DNA from: Pomphorhynchus laevis
Taxonomy: Eukaryota > Acanthocephala > Palaeacanthocephala > Echinorhynchida > Pomphorhynchidae
Assembly: GCA_012934845.2 (NCBI GenBank)
Contig: WNNJ02001820.1
Coordinates: 1-64,000 of the forward strand
Direction: 5' to 3'
DNA length: 64,000 nucleotides
The notes under the pieces: generated by a model
What the model was told of the DNA's origin: nothing
Seen by the model: the letters and a program-made list of their open reading frames with translations, nothing else
Database searches by the model: none
Position numbers and translations under genes: made by a program
Part shown: one piece after another, positions 48,340-60,504 of the stretch
Position numbering within the stretch: the first letter of the stretch is position 1
Layout of the letters: every line of letters begins with the position of its first letter

Positions 48340-48398
48340 AGCCAATCAAAGCTTAACACAACTAATCAAAGCTAAGCATAACTAATCAAAGCTAAATG
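48340..48398 (+). repeat. Short tandem repeat, three ~18-20 bp units
   Basis: Units of the type ctaatcaaagctaa, repeated three times, directly before a Penelope-type tail remnant. Confidence 0.75.
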
Positions 48399-48399
48399 T

Positions 48400-48720
48400 T
48401 AACATTTATATGGCCCCTATGTTATGTTGGGCCTAGAAAAGGGGTCGGAACCTTATGCGGGGATGGTTTGCATTCATTAGTTATCATTTAATTATTTAAA
48501 TTTTATTTAGCATTATTTTTAATAATGCTAAATTATTGAGAGGATCCCTTGAGAAGTTGTTTATCATCAGTTTGGCAGCCAATAAAGAATAGACAAAACG
48601 GTAACTACTTATCGTGCCGTGTACCTCCCACCACTGAATGCATAGAAAGACTGGCAGACGAGTATGTCAAAACTTTTAATTTATAAATAATATAAAATAC
48701 GTAGACTCAGTGAGCTGATC
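48400..48720 (+). mobile_element. Penelope-like terminal remnant
   Basis: Tail-like words (tatgttgggcc, ggtcggaacc, ttagcattattt) and the terminus aatacgtagactcag, then tgagctgatc, at 48696-48720. It is strongly decayed. Confidence 0.6.
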
Positions 48721-48883
48721 AGATATTTGGTGAATTCTTTATATTCTAAGAGTTTCCCTCTGCAGCCACATGTCGAGAGTATCCCACTGATAACAAATCA
48801 AGTTAATATGGCTCTACAGCAATTAGATAACAAATCAACTTATGTATTTTCTTTGAATCTGGCAAATATCCAATGAAAAACAA

Positions 48884-48912
48884 TGTCAGTTAATGAGATT
48901 AAAATTTCGAAA
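48884..48912 (+). ncRNA. Decayed hammerhead-like sequence
   Basis: ttaatga (two changes from CTGATGA) is followed by gatt...aatttc and then gaaa at 48908-48911. It lies about 170-190 bp after the terminus at 48720, as at 35411. Not expected to be active. Confidence 0.35.
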
Positions 48913-49889
48913 TTGAAAAATCGTTAGTTTTTCATATTATTCCGGGAATGCATGTTCAATAAAAGAGCAAATAACGCAAGTTTATTTTGATAGTTTAATT
49001 AAACTTAAACTGTAAATAATGTCAGTGCATAAACATAAGTATATTAACTAACGTTCACATCCATTAAGATGTAAAAAAGATGTGCGAATGCAATAAATAT
49101 ACGAATCCGAAATGTCTAGTCATTGCAATTTTTGGGTTTTTAAGTATAATAATATAAAAGTTAACACTGATTGCTTGTAAGCGACGAGCAGATTAGTATC
49201 TACAGAAAATGGATTTTAAGCTAAAACACAACAATATCAAACATATAGGACTTGCACGATTGCGACATATGTTAAAAACTTATACATACATAATTAAACT
49301 ACGTTATTAGACAGAACAACTCTTAAGACAAAAGACAATCTTAAGTTCCGAATTTAACTTTTCCTTACAGGGAAATTTATATATTTTAGCGGCAATAAGA
49401 ACTTAGCTAAACACTTTAACTTAATATGATATCATGAATTAAACTAAAATTTAATATAAATAATTAAATTTTAATTAAAATTTAACATTAGGTTCGAAAT
49501 TCTTTGACTAGTAAATGCTTATATTTTAGTGGAAATAACAACTTAGTTGGCAGCTTTTCCTGGATACGATCAAAACGGCTATTGAAACAGAGAACTTAAA
49601 ACCGAACAAGTTTTGCCCTGATTAAAAAATTAGCTTTATAAGGAAGATACATTGACTAACAAGTCAATAAAGATTGCATACAAGTACTGGAAAAATAGAT
49701 ATGCAAATTTAGAACTGACAAGACGAAGATACGATATTAGTGAAATCTTTCAGAATTCAAAGCTTGATTTTAGGTAAGTTTTAATTGTGTTTTGAAGGAC
49801 GGTCAAAAGTCATTTCCTTGGGAATCAAAAGCCATATAAACTATTTTAAACTCCGGGAGTAGTTTCTAAACAAGCATTAATGGCTAAGT
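48913..49889. other. AT-rich spacer, nothing recognised
   Basis: No coding frame, repeat or RNA gene that I can support. Confidence 0.45.
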
Positions 49890-50100
49890 ATACTTAATTG
49901 TTGAAATATGCAATTTGGGAGCACCTTTTATCCAGTAAAAATCTTTTATTGTAGAACGGTCTAAAGCGAACGAAGTTATTGCGAGAGTCAATAATAGGCG
50001 AAAAGACCGATTAGTCAGTATTGATAAAATACAACAAGAGTGCATGATGGTTATTATTAGTTTGAACAACATCTGAAGAGCACTTAGGCTCATAAAGCCC
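49890..50100 (+). mobile_element. Possible CR1-like RT scrap
   Basis: Plus-strand words LKYAIWEHLLSSKN and LKRTKLLRESI recall the block HLEYAIQASFPVTKQ in LINE-B, but several stops intervene. Confidence 0.35.
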
Positions 50101-50149
50101 GATCACAGCAAATTAAATAGTGAAATTAAGTAAACAATTTAATCTGCCG

Positions 50150-50680
50150 TTTGAATTCGTGATTGTTGCACTTTAAATCGTTTAGTCTGGAAGACTGTTC
50201 CACGGCTTGCAAACACGGTGTACTATAGTTGTTCATTTATTCTTTGGCATTCAGTGTCGCTTAATTGCAAGTTTATATCCCTATAATTGGTCAGTCGATC
50301 GTAAAGGAGAACATGGTCAGTCGATCGTAAAGATCGACTTGGTCAGTATATAATATCGACAATATCGTAAATATCGACATGATATAATTACGTAATATCG
50401 TAAATATCGACATGGTCAGTCGATCGTAAAGGAGTGGCACGGGTTACTTTGAGATGTTAGGGGTCAACACTAAATCAGCCATCTCAAGATATTGTTCAAC
50501 TGAAACAACGTATAATTTAGTAATCCTGTTTGCAAGTAGAATATTATTTGAGCATAAGTAGTTCCAATACCATTGTCCACCATTTCACCTAGATCAAAGA
50601 ACTGAGGTACTTGTTCAATAGGGCAGTTGTCTATTGCGTAAGGCGATACATTATTTCTTATCAAAAAGAGTATAAGTTGA
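50150..50680 (-). mobile_element. CR1-like RT C-terminal fragment with an internal tandem expansion
   Basis: Minus strand: YAIDNCPIEQVPQFFDLG near 50640-50590, then LLYDRLTNYRDINLQL, then VCKPWNSLPD near 50205-50175, the usual order of CR1 RT C-termini. The segment ggtcagtcgatcgtaaag is repeated and partly duplicated between 50290 and 50440. Confidence 0.65.
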
Positions 50681-50709
50681 AAAGTTGTGATAAGTATAAG
50701 TTATAAGTC

Positions 50710-50761
50710 GTTAAGTTGATAAGTATACACTTATCAACTTAACGTTGATAAGTGTATACTT
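50710..50761. repeat. Double hairpin at a LINE junction
   Basis: Two overlapping perfect inverted repeats: 50710-50724 with 50729-50743 (15 bp, loop ATAC), and 50721-50738 with 50744-50761 (18 bp, 5-nt loop). They separate the minus-strand CR1 fragment from LINE-B copy 1. Confidence 0.9.
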
Positions 50762-51517
50762 ATGAGGATGGGTAAAAAATCCAGTAATTTTACATATCAT
50801 ATCGGAGATGTTCTTCTCACTGAAGTATCACATCATAGGGATTTAGGAATTATCGTGCAGGCATCATTAAAAACTAAACTTAATAGTGAAAGAGCAATAA
50901 AAAGCGCTACTCGTGCTCTATATATTGTAAAGAACTCATTCCTTAAGATTACCATTAATGTCTTTAGAAATTTGTTTAACACGTTGGTTCGTCCGCATTT
51001 AGAGTATGCAATTCAGGCTTCTTTCCCGGTCACCAAACAAGAAAGGACAGATATTGAGTCAGTCCTAAGGCGAGGTTCTCGATTATGTTGGAATGCGAGA
51101 GTGGATTATGCATCTCGATTTGATTTGCTGACAATTTAACCGATGTCATCACGATTTTTGTTTCTTGACTTGATAGGAATGTATGCGCTTGTACACCGGT
51201 TGGACGGTTATCCGAGTGGTTCGATCACATTACGTTCATCGATTTTGAGAGGTCACAGCAAAACTGTCTATAAAACAAGGCATGGTAGGTATCTAAAATG
51301 CTGGAGACTGTCGCACAGGGTACTTAATATGTGGAATTCTCTGCCTGAGGAAATTGCTTCCGCCCGGAGTCTGCATTTGTTCAAAAAATTATTAAAGACA
51401 TGGATCATCAAGAAGACGAGAAACGAGTCACGGACATATTTGCAGTGACTTTTTTGTTTGTTGACTTCTTTTTTTTCGTTTATTTTTTAGTTTAATTTAA
51501 AAAAATAAAACTAAAAA
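50755..51517 (+). mobile_element. LINE-B copy 1 (CR1-like), RT C-terminal third
   Basis: Encodes YHIGDVLLTEVSHHRDLGII, then VRPHLEYAIQASFPVTKQ, and after one stop LHRV-type sequence ending RVLNMWNSLPEEI, then a short 3' tail. It matches the end of LINE-B copy 2 and is 5' truncated. Confidence 0.85.
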
Positions 51518-51555
51518 ATCGTCATCCAGTCTCCCAAAGTAGACTGAATGACGAT
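51518..51555. repeat. Hairpin at the LINE-B copy 1/copy 2 junction
   Basis: 15-bp arms (51518-51532 and 51541-51555) with one mismatch and an 8-nt loop. Confidence 0.85.
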
Positions 51556-54500
51556 ATTGTGCATCTTCGCCCGATGTTTTCTAAGATTTTTCTCCAGAGC
51601 GATGTGGATGTGGCGAAGTGTCTTAAAGTTCAAAGAGTTTTTCGTCTAGGCAAGAAACTTTCAGATAGGCCGAGACTTTTAAAAGTTGTTCTAGACTCAA
51701 AAGATCATGTTGACTTCCTACTCAAGCATGCATTTAGATTATCGTGCTCTGATTTTCATATGCTCCGTGATTTATCTCCGGCAGATCGTTTGAGAAGACA
51801 CGAGGCTTTCAACGAGCTGCATCGACGGCTGGAAAGTGGTGAGGGCAACCTATGTGTTTGGAATTTTCGGGTGGTCAAGTGACGTCCGACTGTCCGGTGG
51901 CATCCCTTACTTCTGTAGAGTCAGACCTCTTTAGTAGTGATGGTTCGTGTGTAGGGAAACTAGTAGACTTCGCTAGCGTAACCGAGCGTGTCACATTTTC
52001 CCATTATACGAACATTTTGTCGGTTATTCAAATGTTCGTACTCTCCTGGTTCAGTTCTCTGAAATTAAATTCATAGTTGCTTCGAAACGTTTTGATGTAT
52101 TTTGTATAACCGAAGCATGGCTACGTTCTAACATTTCGGATGATTATGTTGCCATCCCTAACTATTTTCTAATACGTTCGGATCGCTCGTGTGGTAAACG
52201 TGGAGGTGGGGTAGCCTCCTATGTGCGAAATAGTCTTATGGTATCGAATATCTCTGCTTTTCGAGGTGTTATTGATTCTTCTTTTAAAGGTCTTGCTTTT
52301 ACACTGGGAAATGGTCAACGATCACGATTCTGTGTCTTTTACCGTTCTCCCTCTTATGAATTAAGAATTGACTCTCTTAAACCACATTTGCTGAGTTTAT
52401 CTTCGTATCCTCTGATTTTGCTCCTGGGTGACTTCAATATCCCCCAAATAGACTGGAAAAATAGTCATTCACGACCAATTCACGAAATTAGGAAAGTACT
52501 GAGTGAATTTCTGTTACTCGAAATGATACTATTCAACATATTAAAGAACCTAATTGTGTGACAGGGACGCCTTCTATACTCGATTTGGTCTTTACTAAGT
52601 GTTTGGGTGACGTTTCAGGTGTTCGTTATGACGCACCAATTGGCAATAGCGATCACTGTGTACTCTCTATGCGACTGTCACTGTTCAACATGGCCTCACA
52701 AAACTCTAATTTAAAAACGTTGTTGGGTAGGTGTTGATGCTAGTCAACTAGCTGCAAGCTTCCCAAAGGGTATCTGTGATAGTCTTCGTATTCACTTCGG
52801 TTTGGAGGTTATAGTAGTCTTTGATCTGCTTCATGATGAATTGAAGCGAATTTCTGATATCTTTGCTCCGCTACGTGCCTGCAAGTCCAAGCCTGGGCAT
52901 CCTCTTTGGTTCGACAGAGCTTTTTGATCCTATCAGATCCCGCAACAAATTGTGACGCGAATTTAGGCGTTCTCCTCCTTCCAAACGTGCCTACATCGAC
53001 TCTCGGAACTTATGCAATCGGCTAAAATTTCAGAAACGATATTGGTACGAAGATAGTATCGCCAGGGATGCATCTTTGAATCCTAGGAGGTTTTGGTCTT
53101 ATGTAAGAAACAACAGAACTCTTGTCGCCACAATTAGCTCAATCCAAACGCCAACTGAAACTTTGATCGATCCGTCTCTAATCGCCCAACATTTAGCTGA
53201 TGGCTTCTTGGTACAGGCTTTGACCTCTAACAAACTGCATGACTTTAGTTGGAAGTATGTCCCGGTTGCTCATCAGTGTTGTGTTCGTCCACCCAGAGTC
53301 AATGAGGTGTTGAACGAGGCTATGAAGCTCAATCGGTTTACATCGGGACCAGACAATATTGCCCCTTTCCTCGTCAAATCCCTAGCGAACGTACTGAGCA
53401 ATGATTTAACTATGTTCTTCAGATACAGCTTGGACACATCTTGAATTCCTGACAGTTGGAAGTGTGCAATTGTGGTGCCTATTCCCAAAAAGCATTCTGC
53501 TCGCTTTTGCGCGGACTTTCGGCCCATTAGCTTGACCAGCGTATTCTGCAAACTTTTCGAAAGAATCATTGCTAGTAGAATCAGGGATCATTTGGATCGT
53601 AATCACATATTAGTTGAATCTCAACATAGTTTCGGGATCGGACCTTAATGCCTTACTAACCTACTAACTGGGCGTGAAAAAATGGGTTGATGCTCTGGGG
53701 GCTGGGTTTCAGGTTCATACAGTATTCCTTGATTTTTCGAAAGCTTTTGATAGGGTACCACACGACGGCATAGTATCTTTACTGTATCACTATGGACTTC
53801 ATTCATATATTTGTGAGAGGGTCAGGAAATTTCTAATGTATAGGTCTTTCCAAGTTTGTGTGGGGGTGTGTTTTCTTAATCGGTGAATGTTAATTCTGGC
53901 GTACCACAGGGATCAGTCCTTGGCCCACTGATCTTTATAATCTTCATTAATGATCTGCTACTCCGCTTATCATGCTCTCATCTAGCTTTTGCAGACGATC
54001 TAAAGATTTGGTCGATCATTAGAAGTCCTGCTGATCGAGTATCGTTACAAAATGATCTAAGCTCTCTGATCAAGTGGGGCGATTCTACCGGACTACGGTT
54101 GAATGTTGATAAATGTGTCCTCATGCAACTAGGTCGCCCGATTGAAACTCTAAGGTACTATATTGGAGATATTGTTTTAAAGGAAGTGTCTCATCATAAG
54201 GATTTAGGGATTATTGTCCATCGATCCTTGAAAACAAAGTTAAACACCGACTTCTTTCTAGGTAAAGCTACTAGGGCGTTATATTGTATTAAAAATTCAT
54301 TCCCCAGGTTAAACTGTCATATGTTCAAGAGATTATTTATCTCCCTCGTCTGGCCACATTTGGAGTACTGCATTCAGGCTTGTTTCCCTGTCACTAAGCA
54401 AAAACTATTAGACCTGGAGTCTTTTCTTAGGCGCAGATTGAGGCTCTGTATTGGCTTAAGTGGTATTGACTATTATGTACGTCTACGTCGTATTGGGATG

Positions 54501-54912
54501 TTGTCGGTACGTGAGAGGTTCATATCCTTGAAAATGCTATGTCTATGGCATATGTCGAATGATGCGATGGGTTATCCTGCCGATGTAATCACTAGGCGGG
54601 TAGGTAAGTTGCGGGGACATAGCAGAGTCTTGTATAAATTTGGATTTGGCAGATTACCAAAAGTGAATCGACTCTCGAGGAGAGGAATTAACATGTGGAA
54701 TTCGTTGCCTGAGAAAGTCGTTGCAGCCCTCAGTTTGAGAACGTTTAAATCACGATGCTACAAATGGATACGTGAACAATGCCGCCATTCAACACTACCA
54801 CTGAAATACCCTAATTAGCTACGTAGACTGACTATTTGCTTTTCTTCTTTTTTGGACTCTGCCTGAATAGCCTTTTGGCTTTGGTATGTATTAGAATAAA
54901 TAAATAAATTCT
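51545..54912 (+). mobile_element. LINE-B copy 2 (CR1-like), nearly full length, decayed
   Basis: ORF1 C-terminal part at 51559-51882 (VFRLGKKLSDRPRLLKVVLD, LSPADRLRRHEAF, LCVWNFRVV). Endonuclease at about 52050-52700 (FCITEAWLRSN, LILLLGDFNIPQIDW, SDHCVLSM-like region). RT at about 53070-54820, with [30 protein letters not shown] and the catalytic AFADDLKIW. A long open C-terminal frame (53883-54818) ends SLPEKVVAALSLRTF. The tail ends in aataaataaataaa near 54900, a simple-repeat end typical of CR1-type LINEs. There are several stops and frame changes. It is the best reference copy for this family. Confidence 0.87.
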
Positions 54913-56559
54913 AACTACTGAGTGGTTATCCTTTCCAGTACGAAAGGCACGGTCAGTGTATACAGCGAGGCTGTATATTCATCACCAAATATCAAGTTAA
55001 ATGTGTAATTTTATCTTCAGGATTACTATAAAATATACTTTAAAATCAAAAATTGCAAAATATATGCAAACTTTTTAGATTAATATATTCATGGTTCATC
55101 GTAAATGGTATATACAGAACAATTTTTAAGACTACTTATATAATTGGAATTTTATAAAACGTTATGAAATGCAAGTATTAATTTTACGACTGTCGTTTAT
55201 ACTTTCAACTGCTGATCCTAAAGATGCGCACTCATATCACCAAGCTTTGTTCAATGTTCTTAAATACGGAAAGAATACAAAATCGTTAAAAAAACAATAG
55301 CGTTTGTTTAATTTTTAAGACACGTGATTGATTTAATTAATTTAAGCCCGTTCTTAATAAAGTCCGTCTGATCGTATCTCCATTAATTGTTTCATCTAAC
55401 GCACCATACTCCTAATCAAACATACAAAGAATTTTGAGATAATCGGAAATCTAAATACATCGAAAAAATTATAACTTGAAGGATCAAACTTTACCTGTAA
55501 ATTTTTCTACCTATAATAGTATAAAAATTAATAGTATAAAAATTAATAGTATAAAAATTAATAGTATACTACGGTGTATTGAATGTAGCAGGTCAGAGAT
55601 CACGATGAACGAAAAATAAAGCTATTCAATCATTATAACTTACATTTGTCAAAGTTCTATAATTTGTGTTGCAAAGATCGAGGCACTCATCGCATCCAAA
55701 CATTAAATAAGCATGCCAACAATGATGGCAATGAATGGATGGGTTGAAATTATATTTTTGTAAATAGCCGTTATGACATAGAATTTAAAAATTTTGTTAT
55801 TAATTACTTCTGAGAGACAACGGTTATGCAGAATTAAAATTTCGAAACTACAGTATTTACTCACAAATATCATTAAAATACAAAACAACAAGCTTGAGTG
55901 AGCAACGCATTACTAGGATCATGACGGTTACTATAATCCTCAAATATTTTTATTAAAAAATCATTATTTTTTGCTGCGAGACAACGATTACTATGGACTC
56001 TATAGTACAACAATCGTAATTATTCAAGATTAAACATAGCGTCACAAAGTTCACAGTGCTAGCTTGGTGAGCATTTTCCCGGACGTGTACGCATTACGAA
56101 AACTTATATCATCCTAAATTTCGAAAATACGACAATTATAACAGAAAACAATAAGTATGAGGAACGCATTACTAGGATTTAAAATGATGTACTCATTCCC
56201 ATTGACATTTTCGATGCTTAATCGATTTAAACCTATAGTGGATAAACTATTTTTCAAATTGATTGCGAACTAAAAGACAACGCGACAAAAAAAAACAACT
56301 TTTGTGATTATTTGACAACAAACTTTTGATTTGTAATGATACTTAAAGTATACATCAACGACTTCGCCAATGAATAACATTATTTGACATTTTGTTTGTT
56401 GACGATATCAAAGTTCAAAAGCAAATTAAAAATGTCGAGGTAAATTTAAGATTTTTTGTACTGTTTCATCTATTATTATATATCGACTGCCAAAGGAGCC
56501 GAAGCTCGCAGGTAAGCATTACATCGAAGTAAACATAAATATAAAAACACTAGGAAATG
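54913..56559. other. Interval without a gene; one short tandem repeat
   Basis: A 15-bp unit (atagtataaaaatta) is repeated about 3.5 times at 55515-55568. Otherwise AT-rich and unrecognised. Confidence 0.5.
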
Positions 56560-57300
56560 GAAAAAAAATCATCAAACGTTCAATTCAAGTTTGAGGTGTT
56601 TCTTGAATTCTACATCATTACAGCTGTTGATCACCCAAGGCAACAGTCCATTCCATCGTTTACAGACTAGGTCAACCAAAGTCATACAATTTGTTCGGGG
56701 CTTTGACCGATACTTCATACACAGCTCGTGTTTACACAACATTGAGAGGCTACCAAGGCGAAGCATCTGTTTCAATAAATGATTATGCACACGTAGTGAC
56801 ATCCAAACCAGTGCTAGATCTATAATCAGAAGATCAATTTTAATAGATCCAACGCCTCGAGATGCTTTCGAATTCACTCAATTCTGATTTCAGTTGATGG
56901 TGTGTCGCCTGAGAATCATAAAGCATATTCGATTTTAAGAGACTCGCATATACAATGCGTAATGCCTTAGTCGTCCAAAGTTTCGATAGAGAAAATCTCA
57001 AGTTCTACGACATTTAGCCACAACTATAGAAGAGTGAAGACAAGTTTTTAAGTTCGACAAGATCACAACATCTAGATCACTAAAATGATTTACTAACTCG
57101 TTGACGTTTGAACTGGATTTATAAGGGAAGGGTAGTCGAGAGTAACCGATTTTCATCTACGTATATTTGCTAACATTAATGACTAGGCCGTGGGATGAAC
57201 ACCAGTTTCTAATAATATCTAATTCCGATTTTAGTATGAGAGCTGCAACAATCACTAACTAAATCTAATGGGCACCAGTTTTAGATAATCAGCATATAGT
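56560..57300 (-). mobile_element. CR1-like RT fragment (minus strand)
   Basis: Read downward from 57300: YADYLKLVP (a decayed YADD box), then LDIIRNWCSSHGLVINVSKY and LDVVILSNLKTCLHSS. A final stretch holds LALVWMSLRVHNHL and WNGLLPWVINSCNDVEF (56877-56572). The order and words match LINE-C on the other strand, but it is older. Confidence 0.75.
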
Positions 57301-57469
57301 AGGTACTGACGTAACATTTTCAGTGATTTTATTAATGTAAATTGATGAAACAACATTAATGTAGATTAAAATTATGTAGATTATCTCTATTATAAATGAA
57401 GATTAATAATTGTGATACATTTCAAGGCGATCTCGATATACTTTGTAATTGATCGTCAACAAGTGACAT

Positions 57470-58682
57470 TTCAATTAAACCTTTCAAATCATGTATATTC
57501 TTCGACTTTTCTAAAGCTTTTGATAGAGTAGATCATGGTCTACTTCTTCAGAAACTTGTCAATACTGGACTCCCAAACATAATAGTTGATTGGATTAGAG
57601 AATTTCTTCGTGATCGTTGCTTTCGAGTACTTGTCGATTGGTCATTGTCTGTGTCTAGAGAATGTCATATTGGAGTACCTCAAGGTTCAGTTTTGGGTCC
57701 GCTTTTATTCAGCATTTATGTTAACGATTTGCCTGGGTGCATTCGCTCTCGATCATGTTTGTATGCAGATGACTTAAAAATATGGCGGCCCATTCATTCA
57801 TGTGAGGATGTTGATAATTTGCAAACTGACATAGATAATTTGGAGTTGTGGGCGGCGTTAAACAAGCTTGTGATAAATGTTTCGAAATGCAAACACATGC
57901 GTATTATTGGTAATGCTCGCAAGCAACTAACATCAGCTTGTTACACATATAAGGACTGTATTGTGGAAAGTGTCGATAGTTACAAAGATTTAGGAGTATG
58001 GGTTACCTCTAATTTATCAACCAAAAAGCACACTGATCAAGCTTGTGCCAACTCCAATAAAATGATAGGTATGATTCGACGCGCGTTTGTTCGCGTTAAT
58101 CCGACTGCTCTTCGGCCTCTGATTTTAGCACATGTATTGAGTAGACTTTTATATGCAGCTCCGGTTGTATACCCACGTACTGTGCATGAACATAAGAAAT
58201 CAGAGAGGGTACTTCGCAGGGCAACAAAGCTAGCACCAAAGTTGGCGTCGCTGCCTTATGAAGACAGACTGAGATCATTAGGACTTGAGACCGTCACATG
58301 GACCCGTCGGTACATGGATATGTGCCTTGTTTGGCATTTATTCCAACGTCCTCATCACCCTCTTCGGAGTAGGGTTCAACTACGTTGTTCAAATGTTCTT
58401 CGCGGTCATTCTTTAACTATTCGAAGAAACAGAGTACAGAAATTGGGCGCGATGCAATTTGATAGAAGAATTGTTGAGCTGTGGAACAACCTTGATGCAG
58501 ACACCGTTGGATGCAGTTCACTTAGTGCTTTTAAAAGAAGACTACGAATGGATCAAGCAATGTTTCGTGTTGCATTTCCTTATTTTAAAAACTAATTAAT
58601 TTATTTACGAACTTATTGTGAGCCAGCTATTTGAGCTAATGCTCGTATGTTGTTGAATGTATAATAATAATAATAATAATGT
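57470..58682 (+). mobile_element. LINE-C (CR1-like), 5'-truncated copy with open RT C-terminal half
   Basis: One open frame from about 57475 to 58595: [34 protein letters not shown] and the catalytic CLYADDLKIWRPI. It continues with ESVDSYKDLGVWVTSNLS and RRIVELWNNLD near the end. No stop interrupts it, so it is the youngest-looking CR1-type copy here. The 3' tail ends in (ATA)n at 58660-58680, and the element probably primes on that repeat. The endonuclease and ORF1 are missing. Confidence 0.88.
58660..58680 (+). repeat. (ATA)n end of LINE-C
   Basis: About six ata/taa units at the 3' end of the element. Confidence 0.8.
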
Positions 58683-58689
58683 AACATGT

Positions 58690-59849
58690 TAATTAATTAG
58701 AAAACTAAAGGGTCATACTATTAAGATAATCGTAAAGGCGAAGATACTTCAGAATACAAGATTGGATATTTCTTATAGACACTCAATTGAAATTTGACAA
58801 GCACATTCCTCAAACTCGCAATGAATGTTCACGAGTATTTATTTATCCTAACTTTGCTTTCGCTGAGGTACCTTTGATTTTGTTTTCTTTAAAATTATTG
58901 TAATATATTATAATGGGTTTAATCTTAAGTCATATTTGACAATAACAATTTCAAACACCAGTGACCATCCCTTAAAATTATCCAAGTCCCAATGTAAAAC
59001 AAATATATCCCAACGAGCTATCAATTAATGGAATTGTACCAAAAGAAAGTGTAGAAGATTTAATCAAACATATGGAGTCATACAGTTTAATGCAAGTTTA
59101 CCATTAATTAAATCTATTCATCCCAGCGACATAATCTACAAGGTATCTAGGCGAAAATGCTACCTAGTAGATTGTAAGAATTTCGCTGGTGATATATTGG
59201 GATTATCTGCAAGTTTTTGTGTAAATGTTAATTGATAGATGGTCGATGTTGTGAGATGAAAAAAGTATGGGTTATCATATCGATTTTTTAGGAAAAAATA
59301 TTTTTAAGTTCAAAAAATTGAACATTTTCTCTGAAGCGTAATATACGTCGTATCGAGCTAAAACTTATATGTGGTGTAGATACATAATGTGCTATCATTG
59401 TGTGATAATCTTTAACTAATCCGAACACTTACTTGAAAAATATTCAAATTTTAATTTTTTTGAAAAAAAAATTAATTTTAATTTCAAACTTTACCTACAC
59501 TATGCTGCAAAAAAAATGAAAGATGTTTTTTAAATGTCTAATAAAGGTCTTTCGTTTTTTATAATTTTTTTCTTGCCTATTCGTGTCCGCCTTTCGGAAA
59601 TGTTGCCAAACGAAATGGTTAAGTCCCACATTAGGAATACCACCCTCTAAAATTTTATGTAAATTATGCCTTATCATTATTGTGTGCATTAATAGTAGTT
59701 TGCGTATTGAGTTACACCGGAGTTCGACAAGATTCGTTCGACAGGATTGTTCAACAGAGATCGAACGGATCGTGTTGTAAATCGTCATCTGAAGTGAGCC
59801 GTCTTAGACAATGATTTTTTCCAAATGATCAGTTGATATGTGATTTTCC
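58690..59849. other. Interval without a supported gene
   Basis: A 97-codon minus-strand frame (59788-59498) has no recognisable domain. The rest is AT-rich. Confidence 0.4.
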
Positions 59850-60270
59850 ACCTTATTAAAGCCACTCCAAGAATATTGTGCACAAGCAAGTTATCCAATC
59901 ACCAATAAAAAATCTTGCATTTTTAATCGGTGCAGAAACGGGCTACGAAGTTATGCTTTAAGTCGTACACCTCTTATGATTCGCGACTGAGTACCTTAAA
60001 TATATGTACAATTTAATAGATTCATCTCACTTGTATTTATTTCACTGTGGGCGATTGATTACGGTCTAAATAATTATCCAGCAAATGTAGGGCAGTCTTG
60101 GAAGTTGATCCTTCGAGGATATTGCAGGTCATTGCATAAACTTCCTTATTATAGTTTGAAGTAATATATTAGGCTGTCACACAGGGATTTAAAAATAGTG
60201 GAACATTTTGTCTGAGGAAATCGCTAATGCCTTTAATATGATAATGTTCAAACGGCTTTGTAAAGAATAA
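59850..60270 (+). mobile_element. Old LINE-B C-terminal relic
   Basis: Broken plus-strand words LEYCAQASYPITNKK, then NYPANVG, LRGYCRSLHKL and RLSHRDLKIVEHFV follow the order of the LINE-B C-terminus (HLEYCIQACFPVTKQ ... GINMWNSLPE). Confidence 0.55.
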
Positions 60271-60504
60271 ATATGTGATACATTAGAAATGTATAAAATG
60301 TGTATGGATATGCGGATTGATTGGCGATTATTATTCTCAAGATCTGTTTTTACTGAATCCTATCTGAAAAATATTTAGTATATTGAAAATTTTTAATTTT
60401 TTGAGCCATCTAAACAGTCATCAAGGCTTTGATATGAAATAATAATTCTATCAAATACTATGCTCTAATTGTAGATAACAATAATACTCTAATTTTAGAA
60501 ATTT

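Noticed and set aside
50762-58595. Flatworm origin, from the FADDLKIW-type CR1 elements
   Set aside because: Such LINEs occur in several phyla, and intronless CARM1 and RNASEH2A do not favour flatworms. Left open.
59495-59788. 97-codon minus-strand gene
   Set aside because: No recognisable motif; composition is like the spacer. It could be an old LINE piece, but this cannot be supported.
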